This document shows, piece after piece, positions 45,508-54,521 of a stretch of DNA of 64,000 nucleotides; the stretch's first letter is position 1; every line of letters begins with the position of its first letter. A program made the position numbers and the translations under genes. The stretch is from Candidatus Brocadiaceae bacterium S225 (GTDB lineage: Bacteria > Planctomycetota > Brocadiia > Brocadiales > Scalinduaceae). The DNA lies in NCBI GenBank assembly GCA_007859995.1, contig SMSL01000005.1, positions 124,001 to 188,000 of the forward strand, given 5' to 3'. Under the pieces are notes generated by a model, which saw only the letters and a list, made by a program, of their open reading frames with translations, did not search any database and was not told where the DNA came from.

Positions 45508-46935
45508 CTACCTCCAATAAGACATTTTGATAAAAAAAAGAGAAACTGAGCCTGCCCTTAACCATCCATAAATTAGCAGGATATAAAAGGGAAGGTATTC
45601 CGGCAGCTTAAGCCAGTGCACCTCCTTCCATACCCATTCGCCATTATACCATATCATATTAGAAAACAGTTCATGGCTCATGAAATAATAACAAATAACC
45701 GTTCCGGTCAGGACAAGCCACGCCCTGTTTTTGTTAAAACAGAGAAAGGGGATAATCCATGTCAGATACCATGGATGTAATGTAGGGGCCAATATTAAAA
45801 AAGTCCCAATAGCTACAAAAGCATAATTTAAGACAAAATTATTCACATCTATATTCCCCTTTTTTTCAGCCTCCTTTTTAGAGGAGGAGGCAAGAGGAGG
45901 ATTCCCGCTATTATCTGTAATTAAAAAAGTTAAGTGTTTTTTATATAAAAAGAAAAGAACCGATCCAAAGATCAATACCGTTACTATTTTAGACGCCAGA
46001 GGTGAACCTATGCATAAACAGGAAATCAGGAAATGTGCAGAATCGTTAAAATGATACTGGGTCCCGAAATGCAAGAGGGTAGAAAACAGCCCTTTACCGG
46101 CACTGATATATGGTAAATACAAAACGGCAATAACGGCAAAAAATACTACAATATATTTAAGTTTTTTAACTGGAATCAGAAAAGGTGCGATAATGATGAA
46201 TATAAATTTGGACATTACTGCCAGGGCAATAGCAAAGACTGTTCCCAAATTTTTTCTAATCACACAGAGATACAACGCGAGTATAACAAGGAATATCTGA
46301 AGCGAATCGCAATGACCTCTTGCCGCAAAACTGATAAGAACCAACGGGCTCCACGCATACGTTAACACATTATGCGGATCTTTTCCCATCACCCTTAAAA
46401 ACTTCAATAATATGAAAATTGACAGAACATCAAATACCAAAAAAATAGACTTCATTGATATTATAGTATGTGAAACATAATCGGCTACTGCAAACACCAT
46501 AAGCGTAAGTGGTGGATAAATCGTAGACAGATGTTTGTGATTAATGCCTGAGAAAAAGCCATCCCTGAGATGTTCCAAGGTGGAAGCTTCCGGTGGATGG
46601 GAGTAAGGACTTATCCCGTTTAACTGTAATTTTCCTTCCCATAGATAACGATATATGTCGTCTGAAGGAGCCTCCGGTAAAAGTGTGAACCGAAACATCA
46701 ATGAAAAAACGATAATAGCCCAGAGAATTGCCCTCGAACTGTTATTATCCTGTTCATTCGTCTCCTCATTTTTTGAAATGTAGTATATGGCAAACATATA
46801 CGTAATAAAAGAGGCGGTATACAAGATAGCAAAACAGGGGATATTCTTTTTTATGTCCCCGCTGTAGGCAATTGCACAGCAAAAGATTTCAATAATAAAT
46901 CCTGTTATTATAATAGTCCTTAATTTCCTGTTCAT
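45508..46935 (-). CDS. Membrane GT-C glycosyltransferase (GT87/DUF2029-like)
   Basis: A 475-residue protein with about ten transmembrane helices. The acidic loop SDDIYRYLWEGKLQLNGISPY after the second or third helix is the expected catalytic motif of polyprenyl-phosphate-mannose-dependent transferases; PTLHPWYLTWIIPF is another family stretch. It would add sugars from a lipid carrier on the outer face of a membrane. It ends seven bases before the radical SAM-ArsM gene. Confidence 0.8.
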   Translation of the reverse strand: MNRKLRTIIITGFIIEIFCCAIAYSGDIKKNIPCFAILYTASFITYMFAIYYISKNEETNEQDNNSSRAILWAIIVFSLMFRFTLLPEAPSDDIYRYLWEGKLQLNGISPYSHPPEASTLEHLRDGFFSGINHKHLSTIYPPLTLMVFAVADYVSHTIISMKSIFLVFDVLSIFILLKFLRVMGKDPHNVLTYAWSPLVLISFAARGHCDSLQIFLVILALYLCVIRKNLGTVFAIALAVMSKFIFIIIAPFLIPVKKLKYIVVFFAVIAVLYLPYISAGKGLFSTLLHFGTQYHFNDSAHFLISCLCIGSPLASKIVTVLIFGSVLFFLYKKHLTFLITDNSGNPPLASSSKKEAEKKGNIDVNNFVLNYAFVAIGTFLILAPTLHPWYLTWIIPFLCFNKNRAWLVLTGTVICYYFMSHELFSNMIWYNGEWVWKEVHWLKLPEYLPFYILLIYGWLRAGSVSLFFIKMSYWR

Positions 46936-46956
46936 TTTAATGAAATACTTCAGACT

Positions 46957-47026
46957 GTAGGGTGGGCACTGCCCACCATTTCTTTTCCAATTACGGAGTG
47001 TTTTTGGTGGGCAGTGCCCACTCTAC
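46957..47026. repeat. Small palindromic element with 22-bp inverted arms
   Basis: Arms at 46957-46978 and 47005-47026 are reverse complements with one mismatch; each contains GTGGGCACTGCCCACC, itself a palindrome. This is the GTAGGGTGG-type interspersed repeat found in many bacteria. It lies in the gap between the GT-C gene and the DUF3179 gene. A TTCGAAAG-centred inverted sequence follows at about 47040-47075. Confidence 0.85.
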
Positions 47027-47088
47027 ACGCACACCTACTTCGAAAGAGGGGGTAACTCCTTCCTTTCGAAAGGAATCCTGGCTGCTTC

Positions 47089-48135
47089 TCAATTTCCGAA
47101 TACTTCAGCATCAGGATAGTAGTCTGCCCAGACAAACCAGTAAACGGCCAGAAAGGTTACGGGGTGGAGTGTTTTATCTTTCATGCTCCCTTTTATGCCA
47201 ATACCGTTTTCCAGGTCCCACGTAGTATTTGTTACACTGTCTGTCGTATCATTCCTGTTTTCCTCAAAATTAATCACCGCTCCGCCTACCTGTCTGTCAT
47301 ATACCTTGATAATACCGGTATCGTTATTTCTATACACCAGCAGATTCATACCGTCAAATTCATCAGTTATTATTGCCGTCTTGCTAAACAGATAGAATGG
47401 ATAGGCCTTGTGTTTGTCATTTACTTCTATTCCAATAACGTTTGCTTTAATGCCCAGTCTTGCATCTATATTTCCGGCAGGAAAAATGCCTGTTTCTTGA
47501 TTCTTATGGTAGTCTCCATAAACATCGTAACCAATCGTTCTTGAACCGTGATAAGATAATACAAGGGTATCCTGGTGTAATTTTTTCCATGCACCCCACG
47601 GTACTTTTTGACACCACGGAATAGTATTAAGTTTCCCTCCTGTCAACTCACCATCTATCGCCTCGCCGTATACAATTGACCAGAGGGATTCCGTTTCATA
47701 ATCAAACATCACAAGTGTGTTTTTAAGCAATTTACCGGAAACACCAAAAGTATATTCCTTATCATCAATTTCCCGGTTATATACAACGGCAAGATTCGCA
47801 AGCGGGCACCAGGCAACGACAAAAGCCGTATCCCCGATTCTATCATTTACTATTTCGTGATGGTTCAGGAGGTATACAGAATAAGCACGGCTCTCACCAT
47901 CAATCGTTATGCCTACAACCGGTTCATTGTCATCAAGGCCGGCTTCTTCTGCAGGAACAAACTCGGGATTCTTTATAGCAGGTATTGCGTCACGGGGAAG
48001 TACGTATTGTATCTCATCTTTTTCCTGTAAAATATCAGTACCAGCCAGACACAAATTGTCATTAGAAACTGATATGCACAACACTAAACAGAGTAAGTAG
48101 AGATGCTTTTTGCGTAAAAAAAATTCAATCAGCAT
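47089..48135 (-). CDS. Exported DUF3179-family protein
   Basis: A 348-residue protein with a signal peptide (HLYLLCLVLCISVS...) and the DUF3179 core: VGITIDGESRAYSVYLLNHH, VVAWCPLANLAVVYNRE (Cys conserved in the family), GVSGKLLKNTLVMFDYET, SLWSIVYGEAIDG. Function is unknown. Its start overlaps the end of the GT2 gene by seven bases. Confidence 0.85.
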   Translation of the reverse strand: MLIEFFLRKKHLYLLCLVLCISVSNDNLCLAGTDILQEKDEIQYVLPRDAIPAIKNPEFVPAEEAGLDDNEPVVGITIDGESRAYSVYLLNHHEIVNDRIGDTAFVVAWCPLANLAVVYNREIDDKEYTFGVSGKLLKNTLVMFDYETESLWSIVYGEAIDGELTGGKLNTIPWCQKVPWGAWKKLHQDTLVLSYHGSRTIGYDVYGDYHKNQETGIFPAGNIDARLGIKANVIGIEVNDKHKAYPFYLFSKTAIITDEFDGMNLLVYRNNDTGIIKVYDRQVGGAVINFEENRNDTTDSVTNTTWDLENGIGIKGSMKDKTLHPVTFLAVYWFVWADYYPDAEVFGN

Positions 48136-49646
48136 TTTATTGTTTCATTAAACTTCTGAAAAAGAGAAAGCGTGCCAACGTAAAGAAACCCGATCGCATA
48201 CATCAACAGAAAAGGCCCGAATACAAATTTCTTATTACTCGCATATTGCATAAATCCTATAAAGCAATAAACGCTTAAGAGTATTTCACTGATGAAGAAT
48301 ACCTGCAGTGGTAATGAGTAATTTTTTATCAGTATATTCCTGCCTCGTTTGATCACACCGTACTTGGGCGTTCTAATAAAATCACTCTTGATATTAAACA
48401 GTGCTTCGAATACCGCTTTTGTGTTATTGATAGCAATGCCGCACCCTATAACCATAAGTGCTGGAATAAACAAACACCTTTTCTTCCAGTCTCTATAGAC
48501 CTTTTTCTGAGAAACTATATAAAGAAATGTAGGCGCAAATGCTCCCATAGACATTAAAAATATCAGGATTATCATTGTTAGAGAAACTGACATATTACTA
48601 ATCTGCTCTTTTAATAAAACGACGAGGGGAAAGGATAACAGGGCAAGTATAATCATCATTGGATGGGCCATGTACTGGTTCAGGTGAATAAAGGCTTCAA
48701 CCTTCTTTATCAGGCTATCGTTCGTCTTGAATACTTGAGGTAAAACCTTTTTAGCTGTCTGAATAGAGCCCTTTGCCCATCTATGCTGTTGAGATTTGTA
48801 GGCATTTATATCAACCGGCAGTTCTGACGGCGTAACAACATCAAACAGGAATTTAGTATTCCAGCCTTTTAATTGAGCTCTGTATGACAGCTCCAGATCT
48901 TCAGTCAGAGTATCAAAATCCCACCCCCCTGAGTCAATAATTGCCTCCCGTCTCCAGACCCCGGCAGTTCCATTAAAATTCATATATAACCCATTCCAGG
49001 TCCTGGCACCCTGCTCGATAATAAAGTGACCGTCCATACCAATGCCCTGTGCTATTGTAAGAAGAGAGTAATTTCGATTTATGTGCCCCCATCGTGTTTG
49101 AACAATGGCAACTTTTGGCCTTTCATAAAAGAAGGGAATAGTGTCATAAAGAAAATTTTTATCAGGTACAAAATCGGCATCAAAGATTGCCAGAAACTCA
49201 CCTTCAGCCTTTTCCATGCCCAGGTTTAACGCCCCTGCCTTAAATCCATCTCTATTGTCTCTGACAACATGTTTCATGTTAAACCCCATCGCACGATATT
49301 TATTAACCAGTTCATATACAATGTCCCTTGTTTCATCATTAGAATCGTCCAGTACCTGTATTTCATGAAGCTCCTTCGGATAATCGATATTTACGACTGC
49401 CTTAATTAAACGTTCGACTACATGCTTTTCGTTATAAACGGGTAATTGTGTTGTAACTTTTGGCAGATTGCCTTTGCTATGATTTGACCAGAACTGTTTA
49501 AGAAACTCCTGATTCCCGGATGTCTCCTTTTTAAGCTTTCTTAAAAAGAGATAAATCATATAATAATTATTGATGCCATAAAGGAACAGCCATAGTGCCG
49601 CCGGGCAATAGAAAATAAGGATTATTATTAATAATGCGCTGTTCAT
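48129..49646 (-). CDS. Processive GT2 family glycosyltransferase, mannan/cellulose synthase-like
   Basis: A 505-residue membrane protein with an N-terminal helix, a cytoplasmic GT-A domain and about four C-terminal helices. Motifs: QLPVYNEKHVVERLI, DDSNDET, DADF, LTEDLELSYR and QQHRW, the D, D, TED, QxxRW set of processive synthases. It most resembles plant CslA-type beta-mannan synthases and bacterial relatives. It opens a run of four minus-strand genes (GT2, DUF3179, GT-C, radical SAM-ArsM) that may serve one envelope or secondary-metabolite pathway. Confidence 0.87.
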   Translation of the reverse strand: MNSALLIIILIFYCPAALWLFLYGINNYYMIYLFLRKLKKETSGNQEFLKQFWSNHSKGNLPKVTTQLPVYNEKHVVERLIKAVVNIDYPKELHEIQVLDDSNDETRDIVYELVNKYRAMGFNMKHVVRDNRDGFKAGALNLGMEKAEGEFLAIFDADFVPDKNFLYDTIPFFYERPKVAIVQTRWGHINRNYSLLTIAQGIGMDGHFIIEQGARTWNGLYMNFNGTAGVWRREAIIDSGGWDFDTLTEDLELSYRAQLKGWNTKFLFDVVTPSELPVDINAYKSQQHRWAKGSIQTAKKVLPQVFKTNDSLIKKVEAFIHLNQYMAHPMMIILALLSFPLVVLLKEQISNMSVSLTMIILIFLMSMGAFAPTFLYIVSQKKVYRDWKKRCLFIPALMVIGCGIAINNTKAVFEALFNIKSDFIRTPKYGVIKRGRNILIKNYSLPLQVFFISEILLSVYCFIGFMQYASNKKFVFGPFLLMYAIGFLYVGTLSLFQKFNETIKC

Positions 49647-49745
49647 AATTGTTGCTTTTTTAAATAAAATGCTGCAGTCGTGCCAAAGGGCAGATCCGCC
49701 TCAGGCGTGGCCTTAACCCTGAATACTTATGAATGAAGCCCTGGA

Positions 49746-50873
49746 TTAATGTGCAAATCTGACCAGTATCCAATAAGCACCTGCGCCAAAAAGGGCAGCT
49801 ACTGGAAGGGTGACCAGCCATGATAATATTATTCCCTGCATAATGCCAGTATTTAAACGTTTCGATGCCAGGCCTATACCAAAGATGGATCCTACAGATA
49901 CGTGTGTCGTAGAAACAGGTATACCGAATCTGCTGGCAAATATAACAAGGAAGCCGGTAACCAGGTTTGCCGTAAGGCCCTGGCCATGGTTTAATTCTGT
50001 GATCTTGTTGCTCATTGTTTCGGCCACCTTCCCGGCATTCAGAAGCCCGCCTGCGGCCATACCAACTGCGACGGCAGCCATCCCCCAGTGTATGGATAAT
50101 CCCTTAATCAAGAGTAAGAGGGCGACAATCTTTGGTGTATCATTCAGGCCGCGAGCAAAGCTTACAACTCCCGCGGAGCAAAAATGAAAATAGTCCAATA
50201 GCTTTTGACAATTCATACCCAGAAAGCGCCCTTTATACATTTCCACACAATTTTCACTCTTGTCAATTGTCGCACCAATGGAGCTGCCGCACTGTGCCAT
50301 AAGAGTAGCGGCTGATTGCATAGATGGCACCAATGCCTTCCGCCCACCAACACAAAGGCACCACTCCCTGGTAATGCCGGAACGAAGACGTATATTCCTG
50401 AATATAATGTACAGGACACTGCCAAAAGCCACTGCAATAACGGGGGCAATTAAAAGAGGAAAGAAAAATGAGCTGCCTAAGACAGCAAAGTTAACCTGAG
50501 CACCTACGGCTACAAAACCGGCACCAACCAGCGCGCCTGTCAAACTGTGTGTTGTTGATATGGGAAAACCCGTAACCGTCGCAATGATGACCGTAATAGC
50601 AGAGCCAATCGCCACTGCGGTAAGAAATTCTGGAGAGAGAGAAACAGCATCAGGAACCAGGCCTTTCCCGGAAAAGGTTTTTACCAGTGTCTGTGCAAAA
50701 AATATAGAACCCACAGAACCTGCAAATGTTGTCATCGTTGCCAGCCAAATCGCACCTTTGTAATTAGTGGTTCCGCTTCCAAAGAGTGTGGCGACTCCTT
50801 TAAAGTTGTCATTAGCACCGTTTGAATACGCGAGAAAACACGTCGCCAGGAAGAGGATTATAAAGATCGTCAT
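49746..50873 (-). CDS. Inorganic phosphate transporter, PiT family
   Basis: A 375-residue protein with about ten helices and the repeated PiT signature (SNGANDNFKGVATLFGSG near the start; GLNDTPKIVALLLL in the second half), plus FPISTTHSLTGALVG and PVSTTHVSVGSIFG. It moves phosphate (with H+ or Na+) across the membrane. The cytoplasmic loop has several Cys (REWCLCVGG). A PhoU-like gene lies 3 kb away. Confidence 0.88.
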   Translation of the reverse strand: MTIFIILFLATCFLAYSNGANDNFKGVATLFGSGTTNYKGAIWLATMTTFAGSVGSIFFAQTLVKTFSGKGLVPDAVSLSPEFLTAVAIGSAITVIIATVTGFPISTTHSLTGALVGAGFVAVGAQVNFAVLGSSFFFPLLIAPVIAVAFGSVLYIIFRNIRLRSGITREWCLCVGGRKALVPSMQSAATLMAQCGSSIGATIDKSENCVEMYKGRFLGMNCQKLLDYFHFCSAGVVSFARGLNDTPKIVALLLLIKGLSIHWGMAAVAVGMAAGGLLNAGKVAETMSNKITELNHGQGLTANLVTGFLVIFASRFGIPVSTTHVSVGSIFGIGLASKRLNTGIMQGIILSWLVTLPVAALFGAGAYWILVRFAH

Positions 50874-50905
50874 CAGAAATCAATCTCCATATTTCATTGT
50901 TACTA

Positions 50906-51511
50906 CTACTCAGGTCGTTCCGTACACGGTTTGTCTCCGGGCCCTGGCAACATAGCCTTATCTCCTCCCACCGTTTCACTATTAATCAGGGTTTTTATAT
51001 CCGGGTACGGATAAATCGTCTGTGCATTATTTTGTTGAAGACCACCGGTATCTGCGGTTGGACCATAAGTGCTGTAAATATCACGCCCCAACATCCGCAA
51101 CAACATTGTCTGCTGGCCCCGGTGATGCGCCGTATGGGCAATTCGTCTGGTAACAATCCATGCCCGTGATTTATCATATTCGAAGAACTTGACCTCTTCC
51201 GCCCACCAATTATTGTCCTTCTCTTTTAAGACTTCTACACGTTTCCCTGAATCTTCCGCATAGCGTTTAATAAATTCCAGGCGTGTTTCGTCCGCAGGGA
51301 GGGGAGGCGCGCCGACATCAACCCCCAGCATCGCAACAAACCACTTATTCTCACCCATACATTGATGGATCATATGTTCAAGCGCATTTCTCCCGCGCTT
51401 ATCATTGGGATGTGGACGCGCCAACAGGTCTTCATCTTTGAAAGTACTCCATGTACTTAATACCTTAATCCTCTCTGTCTCATATGTATCTATTAAGAAT
51501 TGATAATCCAT
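50906..51511 (-). CDS. DinB-like four-helix metalloprotein
   Basis: A 201-residue DinB/YfiT-like protein with a putative metal site from three His (NALEHMIHQ, IAHTAHHRGQQ). Members include thiol S-transferases, but activity here is unknown. The C-terminal tail GGDKAMLPGPGDKPC is unusual: a near-identical DKAMPGPGLKP ends an exported protein 2 kb away. AAGGGGG lies before the ATG. Confidence 0.82.
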   Translation of the reverse strand: MDYQFLIDTYETERIKVLSTWSTFKDEDLLARPHPNDKRGRNALEHMIHQCMGENKWFVAMLGVDVGAPPLPADETRLEFIKRYAEDSGKRVEVLKEKDNNWWAEEVKFFEYDKSRAWIVTRRIAHTAHHRGQQTMLLRMLGRDIYSTYGPTADTGGLQQNNAQTIYPYPDIKTLINSETVGGDKAMLPGPGDKPCTERPE

Positions 51512-51603
51512 AAAAACCCCCTTTCTTGATTAATTGCCACATAACTGTAACCGTTGTTTGCCCATTGTTTACTGTAAACTGCCTACTTTTAGTTGAGGCT
51601 ATA

Positions 51604-52161
51604 TTATTCTTCCTTCAAAAGAGTATTTATGAGTTCTTCTGCTACGCCGGTATTAAAACGCCCAAAATGTTGAAAACGGATTCTCCCCTTCTTATCAATA
51701 ATCGCCATTTCAGGGGTACCGCGGGTGTGATAACGAATCATCGTCTCCGGCAATCTCTGATCAGCAACCTGACCATCAACCCCTACCGGGTAAGCTATAC
51801 TCTTTTCTTTAACGTATTGTCGCAGCCGTTTCGGAGTTTGTTGAGCATGTCCTTCAAAGACTGTGTGGATGCCAACCAGTTGAATATCTTTGCGGTTACC
51901 ATATTGTCGAAACCACTTATTCATAAGGGGCCCTGAAAATTTGTTACATCCGGGACACCATAATTGAAAGAAATCTATTATGACTACCTTCCCACGCATA
52001 TCGGAAAGCGTAAACCCGTCACTGTTTATCCACTCGGAGATTACCCACTCCGGAGCTTGATTATCAGGAGAATCCGCATCGGTTTTTCCTGCCAAAAGGA
52101 CTATTCCGTACAAAATAATACCCACAACTAATAATTTTTTTGACCAAATATTACATCCCAT
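51604..52161 (-). CDS. Exported thioredoxin-like (TlpA/redoxin) protein
   Basis: About 185 residues with an N-terminal membrane helix (KKLLVVGIILYGIVLLAG), then a thioredoxin fold: VVIIDFFQLWCPGCNKF with redox CPGC, and cis-Pro region RGTPEMAIIDKKG. It should reduce or oxidise disulfides outside the cytoplasm, perhaps for cytochrome c maturation. The start at 52161 has AAGGGTG upstream, better than the ATG 22 codons earlier. Confidence 0.83.
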   Translation of the reverse strand: MGCNIWSKKLLVVGIILYGIVLLAGKTDADSPDNQAPEWVISEWINSDGFTLSDMRGKVVIIDFFQLWCPGCNKFSGPLMNKWFRQYGNRKDIQLVGIHTVFEGHAQQTPKRLRQYVKEKSIAYPVGVDGQVADQRLPETMIRYHTRGTPEMAIIDKKGRIRFQHFGRFNTGVAEELINTLLKEE

Positions 52162-52361
52162 CTTACACACCCTTCGTAATTTATGGAGTGCATCATCCGT
52201 GATGATGCTTATTAAAGGCAGTAACACGGTTACTACACTCCAAAAAAGGAAATTTGTTTTAATATGTGAAAATCAAATCTCTTAATTCAATGACATTGCC
52301 CTGAGAAGAAGAGGAAATTGGTGATCAATAGTTTATATGTTTTCCTCCGCTTATGAAGAAC

Positions 52362-53051
52362 CTACTTATTCTCATTGTAATCGCTATCCAATCTTTCCCG
52401 CAATGCTTTCCCGAGTGACGTTGCCTTCTCTATTGCTTCCGGCTGTTTGTCCAGGCACGGTATGATTTCAGATGAGATTTTCGCATCCTCTCCGAAAAAC
52501 CGCTTCACGCCACTTACGCGGCAAACCTCACCATAACCGCATGAAAAACATGCAACAGCGCCTTGCGCCGCTACGGCACCCACACATTCAATCTCGTTAT
52601 ATTCAAAGAACCCCTTGATATCATCACCTGCTATATCATACATCTTTATGTCTCTTCCGGGCATTTCCCACTCTCCACCGCCTCCTACCGAGGCAATAGC
52701 CCCTATTTTACCGGAAAGCTTCATGCCTCCGTGTCCATCTTTATCGTGCCGGAAACAGTAAAATCGCTCAAGAAACGCGTGTGTGAGGGCGTTAAGTCTT
52801 CCGAAATAATTAGGAGCTCCAATAACTATAGCGTCGGCTTCTAATACTTTGTGCATCAAGGGAATATAATCATCCCTAACCTTACACACATTATCATCAA
52901 TACAGCCCAGACAGCATATGCATCCATTAATTGCCATGTCATGCAGGGATATCAACTCGGTTTCCATGCCTGTTGCATCCAGGACGACCTGAACTAATTG
53001 TTCAGTTGTGTGGCTCTTTCTCGGACTGCCACTAATACCAAGTACTTTCAT
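52362..53051 (-). CDS. NADPH-dependent FMN reductase / iron-sulfur flavoprotein
   Basis: A 229-residue flavodoxin-like protein: GISGSPRKSHTTEQL phosphate loop, Cys-rich GCICCLGCIDDNVC, and APNYFGRLNALTHAFLER. The Cys cluster resembles iron-sulfur flavoproteins that use FMN and a 4Fe-4S centre. The start at 53051 has AGGAG seven bases upstream. Confidence 0.83.
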   Translation of the reverse strand: MKVLGISGSPRKSHTTEQLVQVVLDATGMETELISLHDMAINGCICCLGCIDDNVCKVRDDYIPLMHKVLEADAIVIGAPNYFGRLNALTHAFLERFYCFRHDKDGHGGMKLSGKIGAIASVGGGGEWEMPGRDIKMYDIAGDDIKGFFEYNEIECVGAVAAQGAVACFSCGYGEVCRVSGVKRFFGEDAKISSEIIPCLDKQPEAIEKATSLGKALRERLDSDYNENK

Positions 53052-53200
53052 TCTTGCTCTCCTATTAACAATTCCTATAAAATATTTATGATGCCCTGGC
53101 AGCACGGGTTATAACGATACCTACTAATGTCCGGATCTTCTATGATGATTAAACCCGTAACGATCCGGAGTTGTGTTGTCTCGATCGGTAGCTATGGTAA

Positions 53201-53443
53201 TCATGACGCCTTCTCTCCGGGTTTCAGGCCAGGGCCTGGCATTGCTTTATCTGAATCGAACACTGCCCTTGCCATGATAGCGCTGTCTTTTTCGTCAATC
53301 GATTTACCTTTATGTTTCTCCAGGAATTTACTTACTTCCTCCTGGAAACCGGGCAGTATATTTTTACTTGTTTCACCTGCCATCACATTGTTCACAAAAA
53401 GAATAAGACAAGAAATTAATATACTGAAACAATATTTATTCAT
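53201..53443 (-). CDS. Small exported protein with DKAMPGPG tail
   Basis: An 80-residue protein with a signal peptide (NKYCFSILISCLILFVNNVMAG) and a short helical body (LPGFQEEVSKFLEKHKGKS). The end, DKAMPGPGLKPG, echoes the DinB tail at 50906. No family recognised. The start at 53443 has GAGGATA upstream; it lies 20 bases after the preceding gene. Confidence 0.65.
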   Translation of the reverse strand: MNKYCFSILISCLILFVNNVMAGETSKNILPGFQEEVSKFLEKHKGKSIDEKDSAIMARAVFDSDKAMPGPGLKPGEKAS

Positions 53444-53462
53444 TATCCTCAGAACACTTTTT

Positions 53463-54068
53463 CTAACTTTCACTGCACCCTTTTGCAATATTCCTGGTTA
53501 TCTCACCGGTATGCCAAGCTATACTTTTGAAAGAATCAAGGATATCAAGGTAAATAGGAGCATTTAATGGTGTACACACACCGGATATTAACCTGTCTTC
53601 GTGAAAGACAGCATATTCATCTGCCTGTTCACACAAGCTTTTCACACGATCACATATATGATCAACCAGCACTCTATTGCACGTATTGATACAGTCGCCC
53701 AGGCAAGTCAACAGCTCCTGTAACTCACTAAATAATTTGTATGCCTCAGTTACAGACTTGTCAGAAAACAAAACATCTCCTGTCACCTTCTTATCTATCG
53801 CGTTTAGCATCTTTCTCAATCCATTTCCTATCCTGTTAAAATGTTCGGGAACGGGAATAAGATGTTTGATACCCTCTTCATCCTTTTCATCAATGAGGGA
53901 TTTCAGCAGCTTCTCAGAGTCTTTATAAAGACCTTTCTCAAGCTCCTCTACTGTTCCCAGAGAATCCAGGTTATGTTTCTTAAATCCTTCGTATAGCATC
54001 TCAAGCATCTCTTTTGTATGATTAAGCATCACTAAAAGGCCATTATTTATTTCACTCTTACTGGTCAT
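53463..54068 (-). CDS. PhoU-like four-helix protein
   Basis: A 201-residue, all-helical protein resembling PhoU and Pit-accessory proteins (MLNHTKEMLEMLYEGF, and SFKSIAWHTGEITRNIAKG). The family often regulates phosphate transport, which fits the PiT gene 2.6 kb away, but the similarity is weak. GAGGAGGG precedes the ATG. Confidence 0.6.
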   Translation of the reverse strand: MTSKSEINNGLLVMLNHTKEMLEMLYEGFKKHNLDSLGTVEELEKGLYKDSEKLLKSLIDEKDEEGIKHLIPVPEHFNRIGNGLRKMLNAIDKKVTGDVLFSDKSVTEAYKLFSELQELLTCLGDCINTCNRVLVDHICDRVKSLCEQADEYAVFHEDRLISGVCTPLNAPIYLDILDSFKSIAWHTGEITRNIAKGCSES

Positions 54069-54309
54069 TTTTAGTACCCTCCTCTTTCAGATTTAAGACT
54101 CTTCGCTAACCTTCACTTGTCATCTCTGCAAGAGTAAAGCACGCGAAAAATCTCAATATTAAAATTCCTAAAAACGATTTTATACCATAAATTTGCCAGT
54201 GGTTATAAGAAAATATCCTCCCGCTTTTTTTCAATACCAATTTAATAATAATTTTTCTAAAATCTCTTTGTCCGGAGGTCGGTTTTCCTTGTATCGTATC
54301 ACTCCATTC

Positions 54310-54474
54310 TTATTCCAGGACAACATTTAAGGGAACACCCACAACCTTATACAACATGGCTGCTTTCGCATTCGTGTCAAGGGCTACCGGGTAGGTAATC
54401 CGGTTTTTCTCAACAAAAAATTTGACAAATGCACATGATAAAAAAACTGCAATCACTTTTGTAACAGTATTCAT
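54310..54474 (-). pseudogene. Internally deleted thioredoxin-like remnant
   Basis: A 54-codon frame: signal peptide (MNTVTKVIAVFLSCAFV) joined directly to the C-terminal half of a TlpA/ResA-type domain (RITYPVALDTNAKAAMLYKV, VGVPLNVVLE). The CxxC active site and the first half of the fold are gone. GAGG lies before the ATG, so a short exported peptide may still be made. The rest of 54069-54521 shows nothing else. Confidence 0.7.
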
Positions 54475-54521
54475 CTTCAACCTCATTTTCTTTTCTTAAT
54501 TATCATTATGTAATTCATAAA

